A stretch of 64,000 nucleotides of DNA from positions 6,446,499-6,510,498 of the forward strand of contig OU696591.1 of NCBI GenBank assembly GCA_916048095.2, given 5' to 3'. This document shows, piece after piece, positions 20,452-31,995 of this stretch; the stretch's first letter is position 1, and the number at the start of each line of letters is the position of its first letter. The notes beneath the pieces are model-generated. The model was not told the origin of the DNA. It saw only the letters and a program-made list of their open reading frames with translations, and made no database searches. The position numbers were made by a program, and so were the translations under genes. The DNA is from Sacculina carcini (Eukaryota; Arthropoda; Thecostraca; Sacculinidae).

Positions 20452-21950
20452 CCAAGTTGAGATGACGAGTGAACGCCCATCTTTCTATATCAGATAAGAT
20501 GGTACTGACTAAAAAGTGAGAAATAGACTCAGACGAGAGAAGGATTTGAATATCGTCAGCGAATATATGGAAGGACACATCGTGAAGACGAAGAACTTTC
20601 CCTACAGAGGTAAGATACATATTGAAGAGGAGAGGACCTAAGACAGAGCCTTGAGGTACACCACAAGTTAGTGGGCAAGCGTCACTACAAGAATCAGCAG
20701 AGGTAGAAACAAACTGAAGTCCATCACAAAGATAAGAGCGAAAGAAAGAGAGAGCTGTGACGCTAATGCCTAAATCTAACAGAGTATCAATAAGAAGCAG
20801 ATGATTAACAGTGTCAAATGCAGCAGAGAAGTCTAGTTGTATAAGTAGAACATCATTACCAGAGAGAGTAGATTTGAGAATAGAATCATAGAGAAAAATT
20901 AAAGAAGTTTCTGTAGAGTGAAAGTGACGGAAGCCAGACTGCTCAGGAAGAAACAAATTGTTAGATTCAAGATATTCAGATATTTGCATGTAGGCAGCCA
21001 TTTCAAGAACCTTAGACAGCCAAGGAATTCTAGAGATTGGTCGATAGTTAGAAGATGTGTTAGCATCCAGATCAGATTTCTTAAGTATAGGGAGAATACT
21101 GAAAGTTTTAGATGCAAGAAATTCCCCAAGAGTGAAAAAAGCATTGATGAAATTTGCTAAGAAAGGAAGGAGCAATTCAATGGAGTGAGGAATCCTGGAA
21201 AGATCAATGGGGTCGAGAGATGAATAATTGATTTTAACATGCCTTAAAATAGCTCTACAGTCAGAAAGGGTAACTATAGTAAAAGAGTGAAAAACATAGT
21301 AGGGTAAGGGCGGAGAGTATAATGGTAGAGCAGCAGGGAACAAGCAGCGAATCTTATCGATTTTAGACTGGAAGAAATTCATAAATAAAGAAGGTAACTG
21401 ATTAGAGGCAGAATCTGGGAAAACAAGACTACGGGAATTACCTAAGAGACTGTCAAAAAGCTTCCAAAGTTTCTTAGAATTGAGACAGGAAGAAATTTTA
21501 GAATTATAGTAAGATTTTTTGGCGGAATCACAAAGAAGATGATGACGGCGGGCAGAACAGAAAGATTGCCACGAAGAGTCAGTCCTGAGACGACGCCATT
21601 GGCGTTCAAGACGACGCAGGGAGGTTTTAGAATTTTTAATATCAGAGTTAAACCAAGGACAGCGAGTATTAGTGGAACGGAAGACTTCAACAGGTTGATT
21701 TGAGAGAATCGAGGGATGAGTTAAAGTATCCTAAGAGAGAGATAGGTGGTATATGAACGAAACATTCAGTAGCAAAACACAAGTGCATATTGATATAAAG
21801 ACAATCTAAGTCAGCATTTCGATAATCCGAGAAACTACTAGTTTTAGGAGATTTGCAAGTGATAGGCAGGCGGGCAGAAAATTTAATTATTGAATGATCA
21901 GATATGGAGGAATCAATAGGAAAAACACATACACACACACACACGCACAC
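20452..21950 (-). mobile_element. LINE family A, fragment 2 (APE end to RT palm)
   Basis: On the minus strand: the end of the APE domain (SISDHSIIKFSARLP), linker, then RT motifs NYRPISRIPWLSKVLEM, EQSGFRHFHSTETSL, LLIQLDFSAAFDTVNHLLL, GVPQGSVLGPLLFNMYL and FADDIQILLSS. A frame of about 300 codons runs from 21382 to 20452. The fragment ends at WAFTRHLNL where (CA)n starts. It starts at a (CA)n tract near 21950. The catalytic FADD is intact here, unlike fragment 1. Confidence 0.85.
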
Positions 21951-22021
21951 ACACACACACATTACATTACATTACATTAAGACATTTATATCGCGCTTTT
22001 CACCCGAAGGTCTCAAAAGCG

Positions 22022-22096
<75 letters not shown>

Positions 22097-22210
22097 ACAC
22101 ACACACGCACACACACACATATATACACACACACACGCACACACACACACATACACACACACACGCACACACACACACACACATATATATACACACACAC
22201 ACACACACAT
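21923..22210. repeat. (CA)n-rich tract with ACATT repeats
   Basis: Two CA tracts flank about 60 bp containing (ATTAC)n and CGCGCTTTTCACCCGAAGG. The longer is about 180 bp with TATATA interruptions. Confidence 0.9.
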
Positions 22211-22690
22211 TTCCATTTATTCCAACATTCGTAATGCGCAATTTACACAATTTGTCTCAAATGCGCAAAGATGGACATATTTATACATAAATGCATACAC
22301 ACACTATACATACATGACACACGCAAAGGGTTGAACGAGATATTCTTATGTACAGATCGAGGTATCTATTCGGTATGTGGGGATACCAAGGCACACACAC
22401 GCACACACACACACACATACACACATCGTTTAGACAGTATAGACAGTAAGGGACCCACACATACATACACACAAACACGCAGACATACGCACAAATGGGC
22501 AATTCTGTACAAGACAAGATCACACTGATAATGTATAAGCTATGAACACGCATACACTTTCATCGGACAAACATACATTGTCAAGCAACTCACACTTGCG
22601 CACAGGCAAGCACATAAACGAAGACGCACATGAAAACTCGAAAAATTATAACAGTCAGCAAGAGAGAGGCAGGACAACGAAAAAATACAC
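22211..22690. other. CA-rich non-coding linker
   Basis: Short CACA-type tracts mixed with unique sequence. Matches 51494-51977 in the right arm. It ends where the right arm carries a complete LINE insertion. Confidence 0.5.
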
Positions 22691-23934
22691 ACAATGACAA
22701 TTGACTATTTACAGTGAGTACTCGGGTTTTATGAGGAGCCTTTCGCGGTCATATGATTGATCAAGAAGATATTTCTTCAATCGTTTTTTGAAGGACGCTT
22801 CAGAGGAGGCAGATCTTATGTACATTGGTAGTTTATTATACAGTCTAGGAGCCATCAAACGAAAACAGCGATTGTAGTGTGTGTGTCGAGAAGGAAAAGG
22901 TGGTTCATGCAGAAGGTTCATGTGATTCACTCGAAGATTGTGTACAGAAGAGATCGGTTTATTCGTTAGTAGTTCAAATAGATATGCAGGTGTCTTATGT
23001 ACAAGAACAGAGTGTACTATACATAGGGGATTATATTCAATGTCAGCCATGACTGGGAGCCAGGCTAGTTTAATGAGATATTTTACAACAGAACTGTGTC
23101 GAGAAAGATTGAAGACAAGACGACAAGCTTTATTTTTTATAATTAGAAGTTTGCGGAGAGCTCTGTGGTTGAGATTGAGGAAGAGAGCAGAGCAGTATCT
23201 GATGCGCGAGAGAATGAGAGAGTCAGCAAGCTTAAGAGTAGCGTCAGTGGTTAAGTGTTTTCTAATAAAATATATACGACGAATGTGGTAATTACAAGTT
23301 CTAACTAATTGTGAAATATGTACATTAAACGTGAGTGTATCGTCTATTGCTACGCCAAGATGTTAGGTGACATTTACCAGCGCAGTGTTGCAGTTGGGAG
23401 GAATCACAGGATCATTTCGCCTTATTACCATGAGTCTGGTCTTGTCAGTGTTCAGCTTGAGCCGCTTGTTTGCGGCCCAGTGCGTGATGTTTTGCAACAG
23501 TTCGCTTACAATTGAAATGGCCTGAACAAAACTATCAAATTAGAAAAATATTAAAACACCATCAGCAAAGATTTGATATTGCACTCCAAATTTGTCTAAG
23601 ACATGACGTAATGATATTATATATACATTATATAGCAGTGGGACAAGAATAGATCCCTGAGGAACGCCAGAGTGCAAGGGAAACACTTGACTTTTGGTTC
23701 CATTTACAATTACTGTTTGCGTTCGATCCTGGAGGTAATCTCGAAGAATCGAGAGCGCACCGCCAGATACACCGCACATTGATAAGTCTTCCAGCAATAT
23801 CTCGTGGCACACTGTATCAAATGCCGCCGAGAAGTCTAGTTGCATAAGAAGTACATTATGGCCGCTCAAAAGGGAAGTGAGCGAATAATCATATGTACAA
23901 ATTAGTGAAGTGGCACAAGAGTGTTTTTTTCGAA

Positions 23935-23936
<2 letters not shown>
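22691..23936 (-). mobile_element. LINE family B, RT and C-terminal part, left copy
   Basis: The minus strand encodes KKHSCATSLICTYDYSLTSL, LLMQLDFSAAFDTVCHEILL, SGVPQGSILVPLLYNVYI, FADGVLIF (FADD motif with Gly for the second Asp), NKRLKLNTDKT and the C-terminus ending LIKPEYSL. A stop shortly after FADGVLIFF is shared with the right-arm copy. The 5' side stops in (CA)n at 23936. In this copy the C-terminal frame has extra breaks compared with the 262-codon frame at 56812-57600. Confidence 0.8.
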
Positions 23937-23973
<37 letters not shown>

Positions 23974-24560
23974 ACACACACACACGCACACGCACACACA
24001 CACACACACACAAGCTCAAGCACAAGAGTCATACACATACACAATCACGAACACACACACTCACCCACACACACACACACACAGACACACAAAACAGACA
24101 AGTACATATACGCACAAACCCAAAAATACACTCACGTTTACATACTCAAAGACACAAAAATACACACGCACACACACATACATATTGAATAAGATAGCAC
24201 AGCAGACATACAGCACAGGAAACAACAGAAAATACAACACACTAAGACAACACAGGAGGCATACAGCGACATACACTCAGATTGACAAATCACAACACAA
24301 TGGGCACACAAATACAAACCAGAAAACACAACATATCAGACACACAAAGACATACACTCAAACAAATAGTCAGAGAAAAAACACAACAGACACACAAACA
24401 CAGATAACAGAGCTCAACATAACACACATGCAGCACACAATGGAGAAACATACAGACACAAGAACGGAAAACACACGCATGAAGCACATACACATAGCAG
24501 ACAGATTTAGGAAGCAATCAGACCTTATATTCAGTACTAATATATACAATATTATTTAGA
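23936..24560. repeat. (CA)n and CACA-rich low-complexity tract
   Basis: A CA tract of about 80 bp grades into 500 bp of degenerate ACAC/ACATAC sequence. The His/Thr-rich and Cys/Val-rich frames on the two strands are repeat artefacts. Confidence 0.85.
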
Positions 24561-25740
24561 CAGTAATAAGACTTAGTGAGAAAGAAATTTTTACTATGTT
24601 TTTTTGAAAAGAGATAGAGATTTGATTGAGCGTATTGAGGGAGATAGCCTATTGTAGATACGGGGTCCTAAGATAGAGAAACAACGACTGTAGTGAGAAT
24701 GCCTAGAAGGAAAGGATGGTTCAACTAGTAGAAATGGATCGTTAGAAGACCTAAGAGAAAGAGATGAGGTTTTATAAGAGAGGAGGTCAAACAGATACGC
24801 AGGCTTACGAAGATGAAGAGCTGAATGAATAATTAAGCAAATACGATACTCAACAAGAGCCTTAATGGGAAGTAACCCAAGTTTTTGTAAAGAAGAAGAA
24901 ACATGAGAGCCCGAAGGAAGATTAAATATCATACGACAGGCCTTATTAATGATAGATTTAAGTTCCCTAAGCTGGCGGTGGTTGAGAGATAGTAGAAGAG
25001 AACAGCAATATTGAACTTTGCTAAAGATGAATGAGTTGGCTAACTTAAAGGCAGCAAAGATAGTTATATATCTACGAATGGAATAGATACGCCTTAGTTG
25101 AAAGTTACAGCACCTGATAATGTCAGAGATGTGTGAATCAAAAGAAAGAGAGCTATCGATAATGATATCAAGACTACGTACAGAGCAGGATAGAGGTATA
25201 CTAAGAGAAGTAGTACTATTAGAAGATGGAAAGAGAATATACTTAGTCTTATCAGGATTAAGTTTGAGATGACGAGTGAACGCCCAGCTTTCAATATCAG
25301 ATAGGATGGTACTGACTGAAGAGTGAGAAATAGACTCAGACGAGAGAAGGATTTGAATGTCGTCAGCGAATATTTGAAAGGACACATCGTGACGACGAAG
25401 AACTTTCCCTACAGAGGTAAGATACATATTGAAGAGGAGAGGGTTAAGACAGAGCATTGAGGTACACCACAAGTTAGTGGGCAAGACTCACTACAAGAAT
25501 CAGCAGAGGTAGAAACAAACTGAAGTCTATCAGAAAGATAAGAGGGAATGAAAGAAAAGAGCTGTGTCGCTAATGCCTAAATCTAACAGAGTATCAATAA
25601 GAAGCAGATGATTAACAGTGTCAAATGCAGCATAGAAGTCTAGTTGTATAAGTAGACCATCATTACCAGATAGAGTAGATTTGAGAATATAATCATAGAG
25701 AAAAATTAGAGAAGTTTCTGTAGAGTGAAAGTGACGGAAA

Positions 25741-25742
<2 letters not shown>
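24561..25742 (-). mobile_element. LINE family A, fragment 3 (RT to ORF2 stop)
   Basis: On the minus strand: HFHSTETSLIFLYD, LLIQLDFYAAFDTVNHLLL, FADDIQILLSS, LKLNPDKTKYILF, IIIDSSLSFDSHISDIIR, KACRMIFNLPSGSHV and the C-terminal LGPRIYNRLSPSIRS. An unbroken frame covers 24594-25484. The rest lies in a second frame. The ORF2 stop is at 24594 and a short 3' UTR follows. The 5' end is cut at (CA)n (25742). Confidence 0.85.

Positions 25743-25804
<62 letters not shown>
25742..25804. repeat. (CA)n microsatellite
   Basis: About 30 CA units between LINE A and block P, as at 12733. Confidence 0.95.
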
Positions 25805-25806
<2 letters not shown>

Positions 25807-26250
25807 ATACACACCCGCCTCCCAATATCCAGCTCGTACACACTGCAGCCGGTTCAAGCCGGATATTTCTGGATATGCCGTCGCGAGTGGGCGAAAACAA
25901 GCAGCGGCCAGCATCGCGCACGCTGCACGTGACAGAGGCGATTCTAAAAGTCCGACACATACACACACACACACGAAGCATCAACCATACCGTGTATGTA
26001 AAGTAAAGTAAATTGCATTTATTGCTCATCCATCAAGATATACATCATCAGGCTTTTCAGTACAATATGAAAATTCACACGCTCGCACACACACACCCAA
26101 GCCACCCATGATTAACTACATATGTATGCACATTCACAACATCATCATATATACATACATACGCAACATATACACATATATCATAACCCAAAAGATTTGT
26201 GTGAATAAAATTTTCGAGTTTGTTCGTGACAAAGTGTGTCTTCATGTAAA
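25805..26250 (-). repeat. Block P, copy 2
   Basis: Same order of parts as 12787-13240. Here it leads directly into the complete end of a Penelope-like element through the palindrome at 26251. Confidence 0.6.
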
Positions 26251-26280
26251 TGTTCCGTATATATATATATATACGGAACA
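26251..26280. repeat. Perfect 30-bp palindrome at the block P/PLE junction
   Basis: TGTTCCGTATATA followed by its exact mirror TATATACGGAACA. The right-arm equivalent (61372-61409) has a longer TA core. Confidence 0.9.
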
Positions 26281-28756
26281 TACTCGTGGTTTCCTGTTTG
26301 TGCTTATTGAACAGCACAAACAGGGTGCACGTTCAACAGTGCAGAGAAAACTTATCAAATTGAATGGCGGAAGACTGAACATCCCGAATCAAACCGAAGT
26401 CTATTTGAACCTGTCTGATGAAACTTTATCTGAAGACCAAATTGAGCTGCTCAGTATGGGCCTAAATTGCCACTTCTCAACTAAGGCCAAGTTGCATGAG
26501 AAGCTAGTTGAAATTGAAGTGTTGTTAGGCGACATACAGAGAAGAGAAGAACGAGGTGAGCTAAAGACAACACCTGAGCTACAATCCATTCTCCTGGCAG
26601 AGTCGACAAAATCAAGAGGATCCTATCAGAGTCGGATAATCGATAAACGCCTACGAAATGCAGCAAAAGAGCTACGTAGCAACCCCAATATCGTCGTCCG
26701 CCGCGCTGACAAAAGTTCATCGTTGTCGTACTGAAAAAAGATGAATATATGATCAAAATGAATGAAATATTGAGCGATAGCACAAAGTTTACAAAATACG
26801 ACGAAATCCAACAGACGCCATCAAAAAGAAACTCAACAGGTTGATTGCTCAGTTCAACAAATCTGACAGCACACACAAACTGCCTATGCTGACTGGGGAA
26901 TTTTCACCCGGTTACGCGTATGGCAATGTCAAAACCCACAAGTCTGGCAATCCATTGAGACCGATAATCTCACAAATACCAACTGCAACCTACAGTGTCG
27001 CCAAAAAACTCAACGAAATTCTACGACAATATGTGCAGAGTGACTACAGCTTGAGCAGCTCACATGACTTTCTGGAATTGTTGAGAAATGGAAAGCATGA
27101 AGGAGGCACGATCGCATCTTTGGATGTTGAAAGCCTTTTCACAAACATACCAGTTGATCGCACCATCGACATCATAATGGACCGTGTATATAGGTGCGAA
27201 GGAAATGAGCCACTACAAACACCAGAAAAGGTAATGCGTGTCCTATTGACCGTCTGTACCAAGGAAGCTCCTTTCACCTGTCCCGCTGGGCAACTATTCC
27301 AGCAGGTAGACGGAATTGCGATGGGTAGCCCCTTGGGTGTTCTTTTCGCCAACTTTTTTATGGGAGCAGCGGAAGCAGAAGTGCTAAAAAACAGCAAACC
27401 GTCGGTATACTGTCGCTACATCGACCATATATTCGTCAAAGTGCAGTCACCAGACGAGATAGAGAACCTGCAATCAGCACTTGAAAAAGAAACGTTGCTA
27501 AAACTGAACCAAGAATACGCACAAAATAATCGCTTGCCATTTCTCGATGTGCTGGTTCAATTAAATGGTGAACGAATAGACACCAGTGTCCACACCAAGC
27601 CCACCAACGCAGGCCTGTGCATGAGCGGCCGAAGCAAATGCCCAAACAGATACCGGCGAGCAACGATTTCTGCATACGTGCGACGTGCTCTGACACACTG
27701 TTCAACGTGACAATCAACTCACAGTGAACTGGAGCGAGTTACGCAAGTCTTGGTTAATAATGGTTACTGCAACACAGAAATATCAGACGTCATCGCAGAA
27801 ACGCTGAATAATTTTTTCCAAAAAGATACATCGAATCGCCCAGGCACGAAAAGCATTGAGCTCTATTAAACAAACGTATTTTCGACCTCACACAGAGTGG
27901 ATGAACGTGTGATGAAAAACATTGTCGAGAATAACGTGAAGGCCACTAAAGAAAACACTGTAGTGAAATTGATTATTTATTACAAAACGCAGAAGACGGC
28001 AAACTTGGTTCTCCGCAACAAACCAGAATGTGACAAGCCTGCGCAGCTGCAGCAGCATCACGTCGTTTACCAATTCACATGCAATGTTGAGGGGTGTGGA
28101 CCACAAAGTTATATTGGTATGACGACGACGACGCTGTCGCGGCGGCTGACTTGCCACCTGAGCAACGGCGCCATCAAAAAACATTTCAACTCGGCTCACA
28201 AACAAAAACTGACACGTGAGGATATTGTTCGCGGTACTGAGGTGTTGGCGTATGAAAACGACGCACGTCGACTGCGCCTGCTTGAAGCAGTGTACATCAC
28301 CCAGCTGAGGCCATCAATAAGCGTTCAGCAGGAAGAAAATGGTGTACTTCCAACTCAGCGAGCCCCCCCATCTGAGCGAAACTCGACTCGCCCTTGCGAC
28401 AGTCAGACGCCCGCACATCCGCTTGATGATAGCACCTTGGCGTGATCCCTGGTCGCTAGCACCTAGGAGCGACTCTAGTCATTGTATTTAAATATTCGCC
28501 CACATTTTGAACAATTGTTTATATTCGTTGTGTATTGTGTGTATCATGTGTATTGTGCTTTTATGAATTGTCTGAAGATGGAGTCAGTAAACTCCGAAGC
28601 GTTACAGAATATAGGAACGCTTTTGAAGTGTTTGAGTCAAAGCGACCAGAAACTGGCAAGAGATTTAGAATCCACCAGGAAAAAGATTGCAAAATGCGAA
28701 ATTGCAATTGACTTCAATCTCGTTTGTATGCGCGAAAATCTACTGCCTGGCTACAC

Positions 28757-28785
<29 letters not shown>
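26281..28785 (+). mobile_element. Penelope-like element family 1, left copy (RT + GIY-YIG)
   Basis: The plus strand encodes the parts of an endonuclease-bearing PLE in order: an N-terminal region (IEVLLGDIQRREERGELK, RSNPNIVVRRADKSSS), RT (GYAYGNVKTHKSGNPLRPII, GTIASLDVESLFTNIPV, DGIAMGSPLGVLFANFFMG, RYIDHIFV, LPFLDVLVQLN), and a GIY-YIG nuclease (VVYQFTCNVEGCGPQSYIGM, TLSRRLTCHLSNG, LLEAVYITQLRP) ending at 28445. A pLTR-like terminal region follows. It carries a second copy of the N-terminal PLE module (SQSDQKLARDLESTRKKIAK) and ends in (AT)n at about 28790. The frame is broken in roughly three to four places. It does not look active. Confidence 0.85.
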
Positions 28786-28789
<4 letters not shown>

Positions 28790-28792
<3 letters not shown>

Positions 28793-29190
28793 TAGCATTA
28801 AAACCCGCCCGTTGTGCGGAACAATAAAAAAAAAATAGCAAATCAAAAAATAAATGAGGTAAACTCATAAAAACCTTAATCAATTCAAAAGTCTAAATTT
28901 CATTATTCTTTATTTTATTTTGACAAAATATTTTTACTCAGCCCGCCTCATATTTAAACCCGCCCGGCGTGCGGAATAATTCAGAGCTCGAACACCATTC
29001 GTTCTGAATCTTGAAGTCAAATAAATTAGTTTTGTATATTAATTCATTCTATACGGTGAAATTGAACGTTTTATTGTCTATAGTTGCTGCCCGTGTTATC
29101 GCTTTGCTTGCGCTTGAAGCCCTTGACCTATACCATTGAACTCGCGCAATTATGTCACCTCATATCCAAGCATACATACACAGACAGACA
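28790..29190 (+). repeat. CCCGCC/GTGCGG interspersed repeat, copy 4
   Basis: Starts CTAGCATTAAAACCCGCCCG directly after the (AT)n tract that ends the PLE. Has both cores (28797 and 28960) and the tail that matches 975-1240 in reverse. It ends in CATACACAGACAG and a further (AT)n tract. Confidence 0.65.
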
Positions 29191-29202
29191 GATAATTTCT
29201 TT

Positions 29203-29205
<3 letters not shown>

Positions 29206-29269
<64 letters not shown>
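29206..29269. repeat. (AT)n(GT)n microsatellite
   Basis: About 50 bp of AT followed by GT units, immediately bordering the LTR of the Gypsy fossil. Confidence 0.95.
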
Positions 29270-29271
<2 letters not shown>

Positions 29272-30208
29272 ACATCGGCGTGACGTCAAACTCGAAGCAC
29301 AACATTCATAATCAAGTATTATTGTTCAACGCAATACCAGAGATACACCAAAAACCCAACAGACAATACACGACCAATCCCAGGACAAGAGTAACACGCG
29401 GCCAGCAGTCCCCCTCCCAGAATCCCTAATCCTGCGCGCGTGTGTCAATACTATATATACAATACGCTACATCTCCCCGCACTTTAAGAACATCTACTCG
29501 GCTAAGCGAGAAGGTAAACATCACCTGCGACCTCTGAAGGAGGACGATAGTTCTCGTCGAGACCTTCCGTCATCCGGGGGCTTAGCGTGACTCGATGTCG
29601 CCCCTGTCTGCGTTGCGCTTGCGAGCTTAAGCTGATCGCCTTCAACCGGTCTCTCGAGCCCGGGTGCTGATGCCGAGTACTGCTCAGCAATTGCGTCCTC
29701 CGTTGACGCATCACCTTCAGCCGGTCTCTCGAGTCTGCGTGACGGCGCCGAGGTCTCGTTCTGTCACAGCGTCTTCTGTTGGCGACTGAGGAAGCCAACA
29801 GTCCGTTTCGTCCTCCAATAATGGTGAACCGGTTCGGTGAACAGCTGCATTTTTGGCGAGATGGGCCGCATTCCGCACAGACCCGTCTTCCAGGCGGTAC
29901 GCCGATCCTCTCATCGCCGTTATACGCAACAGACCCTTGAAACGACGTCCCGATTTACCGACGTGGTCTTGCACCCGAACAATCACCGAGTCTCCCGGGG
30001 CGAACGTCGGAATCTTCGTGGCATTACGGCGATCATAGTTCCGCTTGTTGCGTGACTGCTGCCTGCGGACACGCTGCTCGATAGATGAATCCACGCGCTT
30101 GTTAAAAACCGGTAAATTCAGCTTCATGCGTCGGCCGTGCAATATCGCCGATGGAGACGCTCCGGTAGTGCAGTGTGGCGTGGCTATGTACTCGGTGAAC
30201 AGCGACAA
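29270..30208 (-). mobile_element. Ty3/Gypsy-type fossil: integrase C-terminus and 3' LTR
   Basis: On the minus strand: the integrase C-terminal part (TPHCTTGASPSAILHGRRMK, then RNKRNYDRRNAT and FAPGDSVIVRVQDH), a short 3' non-coding region, a purine-rich tract (GTGCGGGGAGA) and a terminal repeat of about 200 bp. The repeat runs 29270-29471, begins TGTAGCG, has TATATATAG inside and ends GATGTCA or GATGTCACA. The 5' part of the element is missing, replaced at 30208 by repeat X. Broken fossil. Confidence 0.75.
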
Positions 30209-30395
30209 GTGTAATTTTGGATGTATTTGAGAATTTTGCCAAGTTTACACATTTTGTGTATCATTTGCGGGTATACATTTTATCTTCTCTTGTAGAACAC
30301 AAAATTCTCTACAAAATAATATAATTTCTATAGCTCTAACTTTGCTGGTTTATGAGGAATAGATAGCGGAATATTGACCAAAATATTGCTTGTAA
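30206..30395 (+). repeat. Hairpin-array AT repeat (family X), copy 4, partial
   Basis: Matches the middle of family X (AAGTGTAATTTTGGATGTAT, TGTAGAACACAAAATTCTCT). It lies between the Gypsy fossil and a decayed LINE. Confidence 0.7.
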
Positions 30396-31255
30396 CACGT
30401 TCAGTGATTGTCGCTAGTCCCACTATAATGTATACGTCTGTTATAGAGTCACGCTTTCTTGTATATGTAAAAATTCTAGCACGAAAATTCAATATTTTCT
30501 GTAGCTTGTGTTGATGTTCAGAGCACGCGGTCCCACATACACTTATAAAATATGTTAAAATCGACGTGATGAAAGCCTTTATCAGCGATCTGTTAATGTG
30601 CATGATCAATGTTGCTAACGATTTGTGTGCCAGATTGTCGATATGCTGCTTAAAATCCAAATGCTTGTCTATTGTCACGTAATTTCATAGAATTTTGCAC
30701 TGCTAAATTGGTTCCCATGAATTTTATTATTATTTCCGGAAAAGTGGACAATATATAGTTTGTGCCTGCTAGTAGAACTTGTGTTTTTCAGGATTTATTT
30801 TAATCTTGTTAGAAGAGAATTAGTAATACGCGTGCTGCAGTTTTCGCTCGAGACTTTCTACATCGATCCCCAATTCAATTCGGCTCGAAGTAAGTATAAA
30901 AGTCGTGTCGTCAGCATATTGTAATCTGTAGATGCGTGTGGTCGTCTGATATGTGAAATGCTAAGTTGTTGGAGAATATCAAAACAGTGTACAGTTCAAA
31001 CTACCTCCCTGAAATACCGACATGTTCGGCGTGGTCGGCTTGGTGTTAGACAAACGGTAACCGCCTGCAGTAGCTGCTGTCTTCACCTGTTGTGTGTGTC
31101 CGCTTAAATAATTCTTGAATCATCGCTCATCAATGTTACACGCTGATATTTTTAAAGCAGCAAGTTATGGACGACTATGTCGAAAATTCTTGTCAAATCG
31201 ATCGATGTTAAAATGGTGACTGTCCTGTCTTGTATCGCACTATATATCGTGTGTG
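30396..31255 (-). mobile_element. Heavily decayed LINE reverse transcriptase
   Basis: Scattered minus-strand frames hold RT pieces: ILTSIDLTRIFDIVVHNLLL (near 31160-31220), IYRLQYADDTTFILTSSRIE (near 30880-30945), and a thumb with TIDKHLDFKQHIDNLAHKS (30400-30678). Many stops and shifts. Much older than the other LINE fragments. Confidence 0.65.
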
Positions 31256-31353
31256 TTACATTGATAGTGCATCGATGGCAGCAGTGACACACATGTGTTT
31301 GTTGAGTGTTGGTCGCTTTGCACACATACACACACACACAGACACACACACAC

Positions 31354-31566
31354 ACTGATACACACCCGTCTCCACAATATCCAGCTCGTACACACTGCAG
31401 CCGGTTCAAGCCGGATATTTCTGGATATGCCGTCGCGAGTGGGCGAAAACAAGCAACAACAACAACGTGTATTTGCTATAGCGCCGGTAAAACACAAGCG
31501 CGAAAAGCAGCGGCCAGCAGCACGCGCGCTGCACGTGACAGAAGCGATTCCAAAAGTCCGACATAT
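31354..31566 (-). repeat. Block P, first part only, with a 60-70 bp extra insert
   Basis: Follows a (CA)n tract like the other P copies. Within the block an ACAACAACAACGTGTATTTG...GCGCGAAAAGC segment is present that the others lack. It may be the ancestral, longer form. Confidence 0.55.
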
Positions 31567-31702
31567 GGACTAATTCCCTATTACAGTCGTGTTAAGGCTG
31601 GCACAGTCTCGTGCGGCTAAGTGACCGGCCAGCATACATGGGGGCATAAATTATTCCCCCCGCGACAGACAGCCTGGCTACGCCTCTGACACAAGAAAAG
31701 TC

Positions 31703-31741
31703 TATATAAGAGCACCCCAACAGAGCCACGTAGACAGTTCA
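31703..31741 (+). promoter_or_regulatory. TATA box and initiator for the secreted-protein gene
   Basis: TATATAAG lies at 31703-31710. About 30 bp downstream are two initiator-like sites, CAGTTC (A at 31736) and TCACTC (A at 31741). The distance suits a metazoan TATA-Inr promoter. A leader with a good splice donor follows directly. Confidence 0.6.
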
Positions 31742-31770
31742 CTCGCAGCACTCGGCCATTCTACACGCAG
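31736..31770 (+). other. Predicted non-coding first exon (5' UTR)
   Basis: Runs from the initiator to the donor CGCAG|GTATGC at 31770/31771. It would join to the acceptor TTGCCACAG at 32484 after a 714-bp intron that contains a MITE. Inferred from sites only. Confidence 0.5.
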
Positions 31771-31995
31771 GTATGCCATCTTTGCCATAGTATCAAGTAT
31801 GTATATAGTCATTTATTGAAGTATGTCATTTAGTCAAGTATGTATATAGTCATTTCTGCGGTGGCAGCGAGCTGCACGGGACACACCTGTGTGTGTTCAT
31901 AAGCTTAGACTTCTTCCCGTGTAGCAGCTGTCACTTGAGCTTGCCTTTCATACGTCCAGTCGTCTGTATGTGTATTTGAGCATTTGTGAGAGATA

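Noticed and set aside
20227-20480. Long His/Thr-rich or Cys/Val-rich open frames over (CA)n tracts here and at about 21.9-22.5, 23.9-24.5, 36.7, 38.0-38.4, 39.4, 40.4, 49.3-49.8, 51.2-51.6 and 58.0-58.4 kb
   Set aside because: They are the inevitable stop-free translations of dinucleotide repeats and exist in several frames at once.
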